Below, in pieces: positions 32,924 to 39,685 of a stretch of 64,000 nucleotides of DNA. Every line of letters begins with the position of its first letter. Position 1 is the first letter of the stretch. The notes beneath the pieces are model-generated. The model had not been told where the DNA came from and did no database searches. It worked only from the letters and a program-made list of their open reading frames with translations. The DNA is from Amycolatopsis sp. MtRt-6 (GTDB lineage: Bacteria > Actinomycetota > Actinomycetes > Mycobacteriales > Pseudonocardiaceae). The DNA lies in contig NZ_JADWPD010000002.1 of the NCBI RefSeq assembly GCF_017308975.1, positions 372,001-436,000 on the forward strand. Direction: 5' to 3'. The position numbers and the translations under genes were made by a program.

Positions 32924-33988
32924 TCAGGGCCGGGGGAAAACGGTGCCGTCGAACAGCTTCCGGGCCGTGCGGAGCACCGTCGACCGGCTGACGCGGGGCG
33001 GGGTGACCGTGGTGTCCAGCTCGATGCCGACCGCGAGCTTGCCGCTCGGGTGCTCGACCTCGACGGGCTCGCCCGCGGGCGGGGCGACGAGCAGCTCCCG
33101 GCCGGCCGCGCCGTCGAGCAGCAACGCCGTCACCACGCTCACCGCGCCGAGCACGCCGATCGAAGGGTGCGGCTTGACCGGGATGAACGTGCGGGTGCAG
33201 ACGGCGCCGCCGTCGCGGGGCGCCGCGACCAGGGTCGTCTTCGGCACCGAGCTGCCGCCGACGTCGCCGAGCCCCATCAGCTTCCCGGCTTCGGTGCGCA
33301 GGGCGTCGATCCGGCGGGCGAGCGCGGTGTCGGCGGCGAGTTCCTCGACCGGCTCGTACCCGGTGACGCCGAGGTCGCGCGCGCGGGCCACGACGACCGG
33401 CATCCCGTTGTCCACACAGGACACTTCGACGCCGCCGACGTCGTCGCGGACCCGGCCGGTGGGCAGCAGGCTGCCGCACACGGACCCTTCCGTGTCGGCG
33501 AAGCCGAGCTCGACCGGGGCGGCGGTGCCGGGCACGCCGGAGATCGCCGTGCCGCCGCGGTAGTCGACCTCGCCGCCCGGGGTGGCGAAGGTCGCGACCG
33601 CGATCGAACCGGTGTTGAGCAGCCGCACGCGGACGGTCGTGCGCTCGGGCCCGGCGGCCACGAGCCCGCGTTCGACGGCGAACTGCCCGACACCGGCGAG
33701 GAGGTTGCCGCAGGTCTGGCGGTCGGAGACGGTCGGCTCCGCGACGCCGAGCTGCAGGAAGAGGTAATCGACGTCGTGACCGGCGTCGGCCGCCTTCGAG
33801 ACGATCGCGACCTTGCTCGTGACCGGTTGCGCGCCGCCGAGACCGTCGATCTGGCGCGGGTCGGGGGTGCCCATGATCCGCAGCAGCAGGTCGTCGCGGG
33901 CGGCCGGGTCGGCGGGGAGGTCTTCGGCGAGGAAGTACGCGCCCTTCGACGTCCCCCCGCGCATGAGCATGCAGCGCACGCCGGTCAT
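32924..33988 (-). CDS. galD: 4-oxalomesaconate tautomerase (PrpF family)
   Basis: A 354-residue PrpF-family protein. The N-terminus CMLMRGGTSKGAYFLAEDLP, the DGLGGAQPVTSKVAIVSK block and the SDRQTCGNLLAGVGQFAVERG half-site with its catalytic cysteine are characteristic. The second half-site, GLGDVGGSSVPKTTLVA, follows near residue 235. GalD interconverts keto and enol tautomers of 4-oxalomesaconate in the gallate and protocatechuate 4,5-cleavage routes. It overlaps the upstream aldolase gene by ATGA, and the hydratase LigJ and PDC hydrolase LigI are encoded 4-6 kb away in the same regulon, which strongly supports GalD over methylaconitate isomerase PrpF. Confidence 0.88.
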   Translation of the reverse strand: MTGVRCMLMRGGTSKGAYFLAEDLPADPAARDDLLLRIMGTPDPRQIDGLGGAQPVTSKVAIVSKAADAGHDVDYLFLQLGVAEPTVSDRQTCGNLLAGVGQFAVERGLVAAGPERTTVRVRLLNTGSIAVATFATPGGEVDYRGGTAISGVPGTAAPVELGFADTEGSVCGSLLPTGRVRDDVGGVEVSCVDNGMPVVVARARDLGVTGYEPVEELAADTALARRIDALRTEAGKLMGLGDVGGSSVPKTTLVAAPRDGGAVCTRTFIPVKPHPSIGVLGAVSVVTALLLDGAAGRELLVAPPAGEPVEVEHPSGKLAVGIELDTTVTPPRVSRSTVLRTARKLFDGTVFPRP

Positions 33989-34689
33989 GCCTGCTCCTTC
34001 GCGTACTCATCGGCGGTGAGGTACCGGACGCCGAGGGCGCCGAGCTTCTCGCGCAGGCCGTAGCGGTCGAGGCCGAGCTGGCCGTTCGCGAACGCTTCCC
34101 GTGCCGCGGCTTCCTTTTCCAGCCTGGCCCGCGCCTTCTCGACGCCCTTGTGGACGTCTTCGCGGCGGACGCACAGGACGCCGTCGTCGTCGGCGAGGAC
34201 GGCGTCACCGGGCCGGACGAGCTGCCCGCCGACGACGACGGGCACGTTCACGGCACCCGCGGTCGCCTTGACGGTGCCCTGCGCGCTCACCGCGGCGGAC
34301 CAGACGGGGAAACCGAGGGCACGCAGGTCGGCGACGTCACGGACGCCGGTGGTGGTCACCAGGCCCCGGACGCCCCGCCGGCGCAGCGCCGTGGCGAAGA
34401 GCTCGCCGAAGAAGCCGTCCCGGCAGGGCGAGGTGGTCGTGACGACCAGCAGGTCGCCGTCCCGGCACTGCTCGACGGCGGCGTGGATCATCAGGTTGTC
34501 CCCGGGCCAGCACAGCGCGGTGACGGCGGTGCCCCCGACGCGGACGCCGTCCTGGATCGGCCGGAGGCCGGCGTCGAGCAGGCCGGTGCGCCCGAGAGCT
34601 TCGTGCACGGTGGCGACGCCGTAGTCCGCCAGCCGGGTCACCTGGTCGAGGTCGGCGCGCGGCGGATCGGTGACGATGACGGGCTTCAT
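33985..34689 (-). CDS. ligK: 4-carboxy-4-hydroxy-2-oxoadipate aldolase (LigK/GalC, RraA-like)
   Basis: A 234-residue class II aldolase of the RraA-like fold. Family features are LADYGVATVHEALGRTGLLD, the nucleotide-like loop CWPGDNLMIHAAVEQCRDGD, RGVRGLVTTTGVRDVADLR (active-site Arg and metal-side Asp) and RPGDAVLADDDGVLCV. LigK/GalC cleaves 4-carboxy-4-hydroxy-2-oxoadipate to pyruvate and oxaloacetate, the final step of the pathway. The ATG at 34689 follows GGTGGC. It has its own promoter in a 61-bp gap that contains a palindromic operator, and it is coupled to galD by ATGA. The alternative name HMG aldolase reflects side activity. Confidence 0.87.
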   Translation of the reverse strand: MKPVIVTDPPRADLDQVTRLADYGVATVHEALGRTGLLDAGLRPIQDGVRVGGTAVTALCWPGDNLMIHAAVEQCRDGDLLVVTTTSPCRDGFFGELFATALRRRGVRGLVTTTGVRDVADLRALGFPVWSAAVSAQGTVKATAGAVNVPVVVGGQLVRPGDAVLADDDGVLCVRREDVHKGVEKARARLEKEAAAREAFANGQLGLDRYGLREKLGALGVRYLTADEYAKEQA

Positions 34690-34715
34690 GCTGCCACCGT
34701 ACGATCCGGTCGACG

Positions 34716-34731
34716 AAATTGTCAACAATTT
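34716..34731. promoter_or_regulatory. GntR-regulon operator 1
   Basis: AAATTGTCAACAATTT is a perfect inverted repeat (7-bp arms, CA centre) 27-42 bp before the ligK start. Its core ATTGTCAACAAT recurs with one or two changes at 35439-35450 and 39620-39631. Confidence 0.75.
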
Positions 34732-34750
34732 TGGCGGCAGAGCAGTCCGG

Positions 34751-35425
34751 TCAGGAGTGCAGCGGCGAAACCTCGGCGTCGGCCGACTTCAGCGCCTCGA
34801 TCACGCTGGCCAGGTGGACCCGCGCCGCCTCGGCGGCCTCGGCCGGGCGGTGGGCGCAGATCGCGTCGATGATCGCCAGGTGCTCCGGGAGCGACACCTG
34901 CGGCCGGCCCGGGCGCATGGCCAGGCGGAACTGGTGACGGACACTCTGGCCGCGGAGCCGTTCCAGCACCTGGGCCGCCGTCCGCTGGCCGCCGATTTCG
35001 CGGATGCGGCCGTGCAGCCGCTGGTTGAGGGCCGAATACCCGACCACGTCACCGCCCGCCACGGCCGCCCGCATCCGCTCGCCCAGCTCGCGCAGCTCGG
35101 CCACCTCGGCGTCGGAAATCCGCTCGGCGGCCTTCGCCGCGCACAGCGACTCGAGCATCATGCGCACTTCGGAGATCTCGACGGCTTCCTCCAGCGACAC
35201 CGCGCGCACCCGGGCGCCGCGGTTCTGCACCCGCTCGACGAGTCCCTCGTTGGTCAGCTCGATCAGCGCGGCCCGGACGGTGGCGCGGCTCGCCGCGAAC
35301 TGGTCGGACAGGTCGGCCTCGACCAGCCGCTGGTTGGGCACGAACTCGCCGCGGACGATGGCGTCGCGGATGGCCGCCACCACGGAACGCTCCCCCGGCT
35401 GCCGGTCCGCAGCACTCTCGGTCAT
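34751..35425 (-). CDS. GntR-family regulator (FadR/FCD type)
   Basis: A 224-residue regulator. The winged helix (VVAAIRDAIVRGEFVPNQRLVEADLSDQFAASRATVRAAL region, residues 15-55) is followed by an FCD effector domain with metal-binding-type residues (ISEVRMMLESLCAAKAAE, then LNQRLHGRIREIGG and EHLAIIDAICAHRP). FCD regulators bind carboxylic acids, which fits a regulon for dicarboxylates such as PDC or 4-oxalomesaconate. Three ATTGTYRACAAT-like palindromes lie at the promoters of this gene with its divergent dehydrogenase, the ligK-galD unit and the ligJ-ligI-transporter unit. The ATG at 35425 has GGAG at 8 nt. Confidence 0.9.
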   Translation of the reverse strand: MTESAADRQPGERSVVAAIRDAIVRGEFVPNQRLVEADLSDQFAASRATVRAALIELTNEGLVERVQNRGARVRAVSLEEAVEISEVRMMLESLCAAKAAERISDAEVAELRELGERMRAAVAGGDVVGYSALNQRLHGRIREIGGQRTAAQVLERLRGQSVRHQFRLAMRPGRPQVSLPEHLAIIDAICAHRPAEAAEAARVHLASVIEALKSADAEVSPLHS

Positions 35426-35438
35426 ACCCTCGGCTCCG

Positions 35439-35450
35439 TTTGTTGACAAT
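35439..35450. promoter_or_regulatory. GntR-regulon operator 2
   Basis: TTTGTTGACAAT lies between the divergent gntR (start 35425) and dehydrogenase (start 35502) genes. It matches the ATTGTYRACAAT core at 11 of 12 positions and is extended by TTTTG on the right. Confidence 0.7.
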
Positions 35451-35501
35451 TTTGTCGAGCACATCGTGTACTCGATCGTAGCTGGCGAGGAGGATTCTGC
35501 T

Positions 35502-36272
35502 ATGACCGGAACCATCGCGGTACTCGGACTGGGCGAAGCGGGCAGTGCGCTGGCCCGCGACCTGGTGACGGCCGGGGCCGTGGTGCGCGGCTACGACCCG
35601 GCGGTCCCCATCGCGGAGGGGGTCGTCAGCACGAGCTCCGAAGCCGAAGCCGCGCGGGGCGCCGATCTCGTCCTCAGCGTCAACAGCGCGTCGGCCGCGC
35701 TGTACGCGCTCGAAGCCGGGCTGGCCGGGCTACCGGACGGCGCGGTCTGGGCCGATCTGAACACCGCCTCCCCCGGCACCAAGCGGCAGCTCGCCGCGCA
35801 CGCCGCCGGGCGCGGAATTCCCTTCGCCGACGTCGCGATCATGGCGCCCGTCCCCGGCCGGGGGCTACGGGTGCCGATGCTGGCCAGCGGGCCCGCGGCC
35901 GACACCGTCGCCGCGTTGCTGAACCCGCTCGGCGCGGCCGTCGGGACCCTGCCCGGAGAGGCCGGGCTCGCCGCCGAACGCAAGCTGCTGCGCAGCGTCT
36001 TCTTCAAGGGGATGTCCGCCGCCGTGGTCGAGGCCCTGCGCGCCGCCCGCGCCGCGGGCTGCGAAGACTGGCTGCGCGAGGTCGTCGTCGCCGAGCTCAC
36101 CGCCGCGGACGCGTCCACTGTGGACCGGCTGGTCGGCGGCTCGTACCGGCACGCCGTCCGCCGCACCGCCGAGATGGCGGCCGCCGCGGAGATGCTGGGC
36201 GAGCTCGGCGTCCCGGCCGACGTCGCCGCCGCGGCCCGCGACCAGCTCCGCCGGCTCGCCCAGGATGGCTGA
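35502..36272 (+). CDS. NAD(P)-dependent dehydrogenase, 6PGDH/HIBADH-like with DUF1932
   Basis: A 256-residue beta-hydroxyacid dehydrogenase-like protein. The Rossmann motif is VLGLGEAGSALARDL at residues 6-20. The substrate/catalytic segment KLLRSVFFKGMSAAVVEALRA follows near residue 165, and the C-terminal helical part (TVDRLVGGSYRHAVRRTAEM) is of the DUF1932 type. It would oxidise or reduce a hydroxy acid. It is too short and of the wrong fold to be the CHMS dehydrogenase LigC, so its step in the pathway is unknown. The start follows GAGGAGG. It is divergent from gntR and shares operator 2. Confidence 0.82.
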   Translation: MTGTIAVLGLGEAGSALARDLVTAGAVVRGYDPAVPIAEGVVSTSSEAEAARGADLVLSVNSASAALYALEAGLAGLPDGAVWADLNTASPGTKRQLAAHAAGRGIPFADVAIMAPVPGRGLRVPMLASGPAADTVAALLNPLGAAVGTLPGEAGLAAERKLLRSVFFKGMSAAVVEALRAARAAGCEDWLREVVVAELTAADASTVDRLVGGSYRHAVRRTAEMAAAAEMLGELGVPADVAAAARDQLRRLAQDG

Positions 36273-36278
36273 CCCCGG

Positions 36279-37631
36279 TCAGACCCCGGCCCGTTCCACG
36301 GCGACGCGTCCGAGCCGCGCCTGCCGGGTCCGCGGCCCGAACACCGCCAGCACCAGCGCGCCCGCCAGCCAGGTCCCCGCGATGAAGAAGAACACGCTCC
36401 GGTACCCGCTGCCGTTGTACAGCGCGGCCACGATCAGCGGGCCCGCCGCGTTCGACAGCCGGCCCAAGCCGTACGACACGCCGGTGCCCAGTGACCGGCC
36501 CCGGGTGTCGAACAGCTCCGGCGAGTACGCGTACCCCAAGGCCGTGTAGCCGCGCTCGAACATGTTGACCAGGAAGCCGAACACCACGATCAGGACCGGG
36601 TCGAACGTCAGCCCGTAGAACAGCCCGCACAGCGCGATCACCGTGCCGAAGGCGACCAGGCACCACTTGCGCTCGAAGCGGTCGGTGACCAGGGCCGCCA
36701 GGTACGAGCCCAGCGGCGCGCCGACCGTCGTGAGCGCCACGTAGAACACCGACTTCTCGACGCTGAAGCCCTCCTTCGCCAGCAGCGTCGGCGCCCAGCT
36801 GGAATAGCCGAAGAACCCGATCGTCTGCGTCACCCACAGGACCGTGAGCAGCAGCGTCGGCAGCAGGTACTTCTTCTTCAGCAGCAGCCGCAGCGGTGCC
36901 TTGGCCACCGGGGCCTCCTCGATCGGCGGCGCCGGCTCCGGCAGCAGGCCCTTCTCCGCCGCGACCTGGGCTTCGATCTCCCGCAGCACCGCGTCGGCCT
37001 TCGCGTGCTCGCCGCGGCTTTCGTACCAGCGGGGCGACTCCTGGAGCCGCCGGGTGAACAGCACCAGCAGGACGCCGAGCGCGCCCCACAGGTAGACCAG
37101 CCGCCACGCCCAGTCGCCGAGCGGGACGACGACGCTGGCGATCAGGTTCGTCACCGGCGTGCCGCAGATGCCGATCACGATGGCGTAGGCCTGGTACTTG
37201 CCGCGGCTGGCCGCCGGGTACAGCTCGTTGACGTAGATGACCGCGACGACCGTCATCGCCGACAGGCCGGCCGAAGTCAGCACGCGGAACACGCCGAGGG
37301 ACACGATGTCCCAGGAGAACACCGCCGCGAACGAGAAGACGCCGAACCACACGGTCGTCAGCACGAGCGCGTTCTTGCGGCCCCAGCGGTCGGCGATCGT
37401 GCTCGCGATGATCGAGCCGAAGAACATGCCGACGAACGACAGCGACGTCACGTACGCGACCTGGTCGACCGTGACGCCCCAGAGCTTGATCAGCTTGGGC
37501 GCGGTGGTGGCGAAGCTGTTGATGTCGGCGAACTCGAAGAAGTAGGCGAACGAGACGGCGAACAGGGTGAACTTGTGGAACCGGGAAATCGGCAGGCGGT
37601 TCAGCCGGTTCAGTGCGTTGGCGTGCTGCAT
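36279..37631 (-). CDS. MFS transporter, aromatic/carboxylic acid symporter-like
   Basis: A 450-residue protein with twelve predicted spans. The signature loop ADRWGRKNALV after span 2 and the central cytoplasmic loop (PRWYESRGEHAKADAVLREIE, residues about 215-250) match the sugar-porter and aromatic acid:proton symporter branches of the MFS. It is the last gene of the ligJ-ligI unit, 19 bp after the ligI stop, so uptake of the pathway substrate (PDC or a related dicarboxylate) is the natural inference. The ATG at 37631 follows GAAGGGCC. It converges on the dehydrogenase gene with only 6 bp between stops. Confidence 0.87.
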   Translation of the reverse strand: MQHANALNRLNRLPISRFHKFTLFAVSFAYFFEFADINSFATTAPKLIKLWGVTVDQVAYVTSLSFVGMFFGSIIASTIADRWGRKNALVLTTVWFGVFSFAAVFSWDIVSLGVFRVLTSAGLSAMTVVAVIYVNELYPAASRGKYQAYAIVIGICGTPVTNLIASVVVPLGDWAWRLVYLWGALGVLLVLFTRRLQESPRWYESRGEHAKADAVLREIEAQVAAEKGLLPEPAPPIEEAPVAKAPLRLLLKKKYLLPTLLLTVLWVTQTIGFFGYSSWAPTLLAKEGFSVEKSVFYVALTTVGAPLGSYLAALVTDRFERKWCLVAFGTVIALCGLFYGLTFDPVLIVVFGFLVNMFERGYTALGYAYSPELFDTRGRSLGTGVSYGLGRLSNAAGPLIVAALYNGSGYRSVFFFIAGTWLAGALVLAVFGPRTRQARLGRVAVERAGV

Positions 37632-37650
37632 GGCAGGCCCTTCAAGGGGT

Positions 37651-38544
37651 TCAGGCGGTTTCGCCGGGCCAGTAGAGGCGCATCGGGTTGTCGACGAGCA
37701 GCTTCCGCTGCCGTTCGGGGGTGTCCGCGATCCGCGGCACGTGGTCGACGAGCAGGCCGTCGTCGGGCATGTGGTGCTCGAGGTTGGGGTGCGGCCAGTC
37801 GGTCCCCCACAGCACCCGGTCCGGGAACGCCTCGACGACGCGGCGGGCGAACGGCACGACGTCGCTGTAGGCCGGGGGCCCGGTGACCGTCAGCCGCTCA
37901 GGGCAGCTCACCTTCACCCAGACGTCGTGGCGGCCGGCGAACTCGAGGAACCGGCCGAACTCCGGGCCGTCCACCGGTTTCGTGACGTCCGGCCGTCCCA
38001 TGTGGTCGATCACCAGCGGCACGGGCAGCGTGCCGAAGAAGCCTGCCAGCTCGGGCAGGTCGGCGGCCTCGAAGTACAGCACGACGTGCCAGCCGAGCGG
38101 GGCGATCTTGCGCGCGATCGCGGCCAGGTCTTCCCGGGGCGAGGCGTCGACCAGCCGCTTGACGAAGTTGAACCGCACGCCCCGGACGCCCGCCGCGTCG
38201 AGTTCGCGCAGCTGGGCGTCCCCGATGTCCGGCCGGACGGTGGCGACACCGCGCGCCCGGCCGCCGGCCGCGCGGACGGCGTCGACCATCGCGGCGTTGT
38301 CCGCGCCGTGGCAGGTGGCCTGCACGATGACGTTCCGGGAGACGCCGAGGTGGTCGCGCAGGGCGAAGAGCCGGTCCTTGCCCGCGTCGCACGGGGTGTA
38401 CTTGCGTTCGGGCGCGAAGGGGAACTCCGCCTGCGGGCCGAACACGTGGCAGTGCGCGTCGACCGCGCCGGGCGGCAGCCGGAAGTCCGGTGTGGACGGT
38501 GCGGCGCACCAGTCCAGCCAGCCCGGCGTCTTCGGTGCGGTCAC
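37651..38544 (-). CDS. ligI: 2-pyrone-4,6-dicarboxylate hydrolase
   Basis: A 297-residue amidohydrolase-superfamily enzyme. The HxH metal motif VDAHCHVFGP near residue 29 and the PFAPERKYTPCDAGKD segment are hallmarks of LigI. RFNFVKRLVD near residue 125, VIDHMGRPDV near 180 and LWGTDWPHPN near 250 complete the active site. LigI opens the pyrone ring of PDC to 4-oxalomesaconate. It starts at a GTG at 38544 that overlaps the LigJ stop (GTGA), so the two are co-translated. Together with LigJ, GalD and LigK it converts PDC to pyruvate and oxaloacetate. Confidence 0.9.
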   Translation of the reverse strand: MTAPKTPGWLDWCAAPSTPDFRLPPGAVDAHCHVFGPQAEFPFAPERKYTPCDAGKDRLFALRDHLGVSRNVIVQATCHGADNAAMVDAVRAAGGRARGVATVRPDIGDAQLRELDAAGVRGVRFNFVKRLVDASPREDLAAIARKIAPLGWHVVLYFEAADLPELAGFFGTLPVPLVIDHMGRPDVTKPVDGPEFGRFLEFAGRHDVWVKVSCPERLTVTGPPAYSDVVPFARRVVEAFPDRVLWGTDWPHPNLEHHMPDDGLLVDHVPRIADTPERQRKLLVDNPMRLYWPGETA

Positions 38545-39566
38545 CGGCCCTGGCCTTTCAGGAGCGCGTCCAGGCGCGGGTAGACGGCGCGGGCGTTGTG
38601 TTCCCGGATCGCCGCCCAGTCCGCTTCGGACAGGTTCGCCGCCTCGGCGTACCGGCGGGTGTCGTCGAAGTGGTGGCCAGTCCGCGGGTCCACGCTGCGG
38701 ACAGCGCCGATCATCTCCGACGCGAACAGGATGTTGCGCGCCGGGACGACGTCGAAGAGCAGGTCCGAGCCCGGCTGGTGGTAGACGCAGGTGTCGAAGA
38801 AGACGTTGCCCAGCACGTGCTCCTCCAGTTCGGGCTTGCCCAGCGCCATCGCCAGCCCGCGGAACCGGCCCCAGTGGTAGGGCACCGCGCCGCCGCCGTG
38901 CGGGATGATCAGCCGCAGCGCCGGGAAGTCGGTGAAGAGATCGCCCTGCACGAGCTGCATGAAGGCGGTCGTGTCGGCGTTGAGGTAGTGCGCGCCGGTG
39001 GTGTGGAACGCCGGGTTGACGCTGGTGCTGACGTGCACCATCGCCGGGACGTCGTACTCCACCATCTTCTCGTAGATCGGGTACCACGACCGGTCGGTCA
39101 GCGGCGGGGCCGTCCAGTGGCCGCCGCTCGGGTCGGGGTTGAGGTTCAGCGCGACGGCGCCGTACTCCTCGACGCAGCGTGTCAGCTCCGGGAGGCAGGT
39201 GGCGGGGTCGACGCCCGGGGACTGCGGGAGCATCGCGGCGGGCGCGAACCGCTCCGGGTAGAGCGTGCTGACGCGGTGGCAGAGCTCGTTGCAGATCGCC
39301 GCCCACGCCGCCGACGTCTCGAAGCCGCCGACGTGGTGGGCCATGAAGGAGGCGCGGGGCGAGAAGATCGTCAGGTCGATGCCACGGTCGTCCATCAGCC
39401 GCAGCTGGTTCGGTTCGACGCTCTCGCGCAGTTCGTCGTCGCTGATCCGCAGGTCGGCGCGGGCAGGTGCGGCACCGGAGCCGGTCAGCGCGGCGACCTG
39501 CCGGTCGCGCCACGCCGCGAGGGCGGGCGGCGCGGTCGTGTAGTGGCCGTGGCAGTCGATGATCAA
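38541..39566 (-). CDS. ligJ: 4-oxalomesaconate hydratase
   Basis: A 341-residue amidohydrolase-superfamily protein. It begins IIDCHGHYTTAPPALAAWRDRQ, which is very close to the LigJ N-terminus and carries the HxH metal motif. VHVSTSVNPAFH near residue 175, IPHGGGAVPYHWGRFRG near 222 and FASEMIGAVRSVDPRTG near 287 are also family blocks. LigJ hydrates 4-oxalomesaconate to 4-carboxy-4-hydroxy-2-oxoadipate. It starts at a TTG at 39566, identified by GAGGAAG 5 bp upstream and by the family N-terminus. Operator 3 lies 54-65 bp upstream. It is the first gene of ligJ-ligI-transporter. Confidence 0.9.
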   Translation of the reverse strand: MIIDCHGHYTTAPPALAAWRDRQVAALTGSGAAPARADLRISDDELRESVEPNQLRLMDDRGIDLTIFSPRASFMAHHVGGFETSAAWAAICNELCHRVSTLYPERFAPAAMLPQSPGVDPATCLPELTRCVEEYGAVALNLNPDPSGGHWTAPPLTDRSWYPIYEKMVEYDVPAMVHVSTSVNPAFHTTGAHYLNADTTAFMQLVQGDLFTDFPALRLIIPHGGGAVPYHWGRFRGLAMALGKPELEEHVLGNVFFDTCVYHQPGSDLLFDVVPARNILFASEMIGAVRSVDPRTGHHFDDTRRYAEAANLSEADWAAIREHNARAVYPRLDALLKGQGR

Positions 39567-39619
39567 GGTGCTTCCTCGTCGCTTCGGGTTCCGATGGTCG
39601 CACAGTAATCGTCGATGAC

Positions 39620-39631
39620 ATTGTTAACAAT
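39620..39631. promoter_or_regulatory. GntR-regulon operator 3
   Basis: ATTGTTAACAAT is a perfect 12-bp palindrome before ligJ, in the gap shared with the divergent LuxR-type gene. It fits the ATTGTYRACAAT core of the other two sites. Confidence 0.75.
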
Positions 39632-39685
39632 ATCTACGACGAAGTTTGTCATGGGTGCGCGTCCCTCCGCACCTAGACTCTGCGC

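Noticed and set aside
32924..33988. Methylaconitate isomerase PrpF of the methylcitrate cycle
   Set aside because: The fold family is the same, but the neighbours are LigK, LigI and LigJ with shared operators and no prpB/C/D genes, so GalD is the better call.
35502..36272. LigC (CHMS dehydrogenase)
   Set aside because: LigC belongs to the Gfo/Idh/MocA family and is about 315 residues; this 256-residue protein has a 6PGDH/HIBADH-like N-terminus and DUF1932-like C-terminus.
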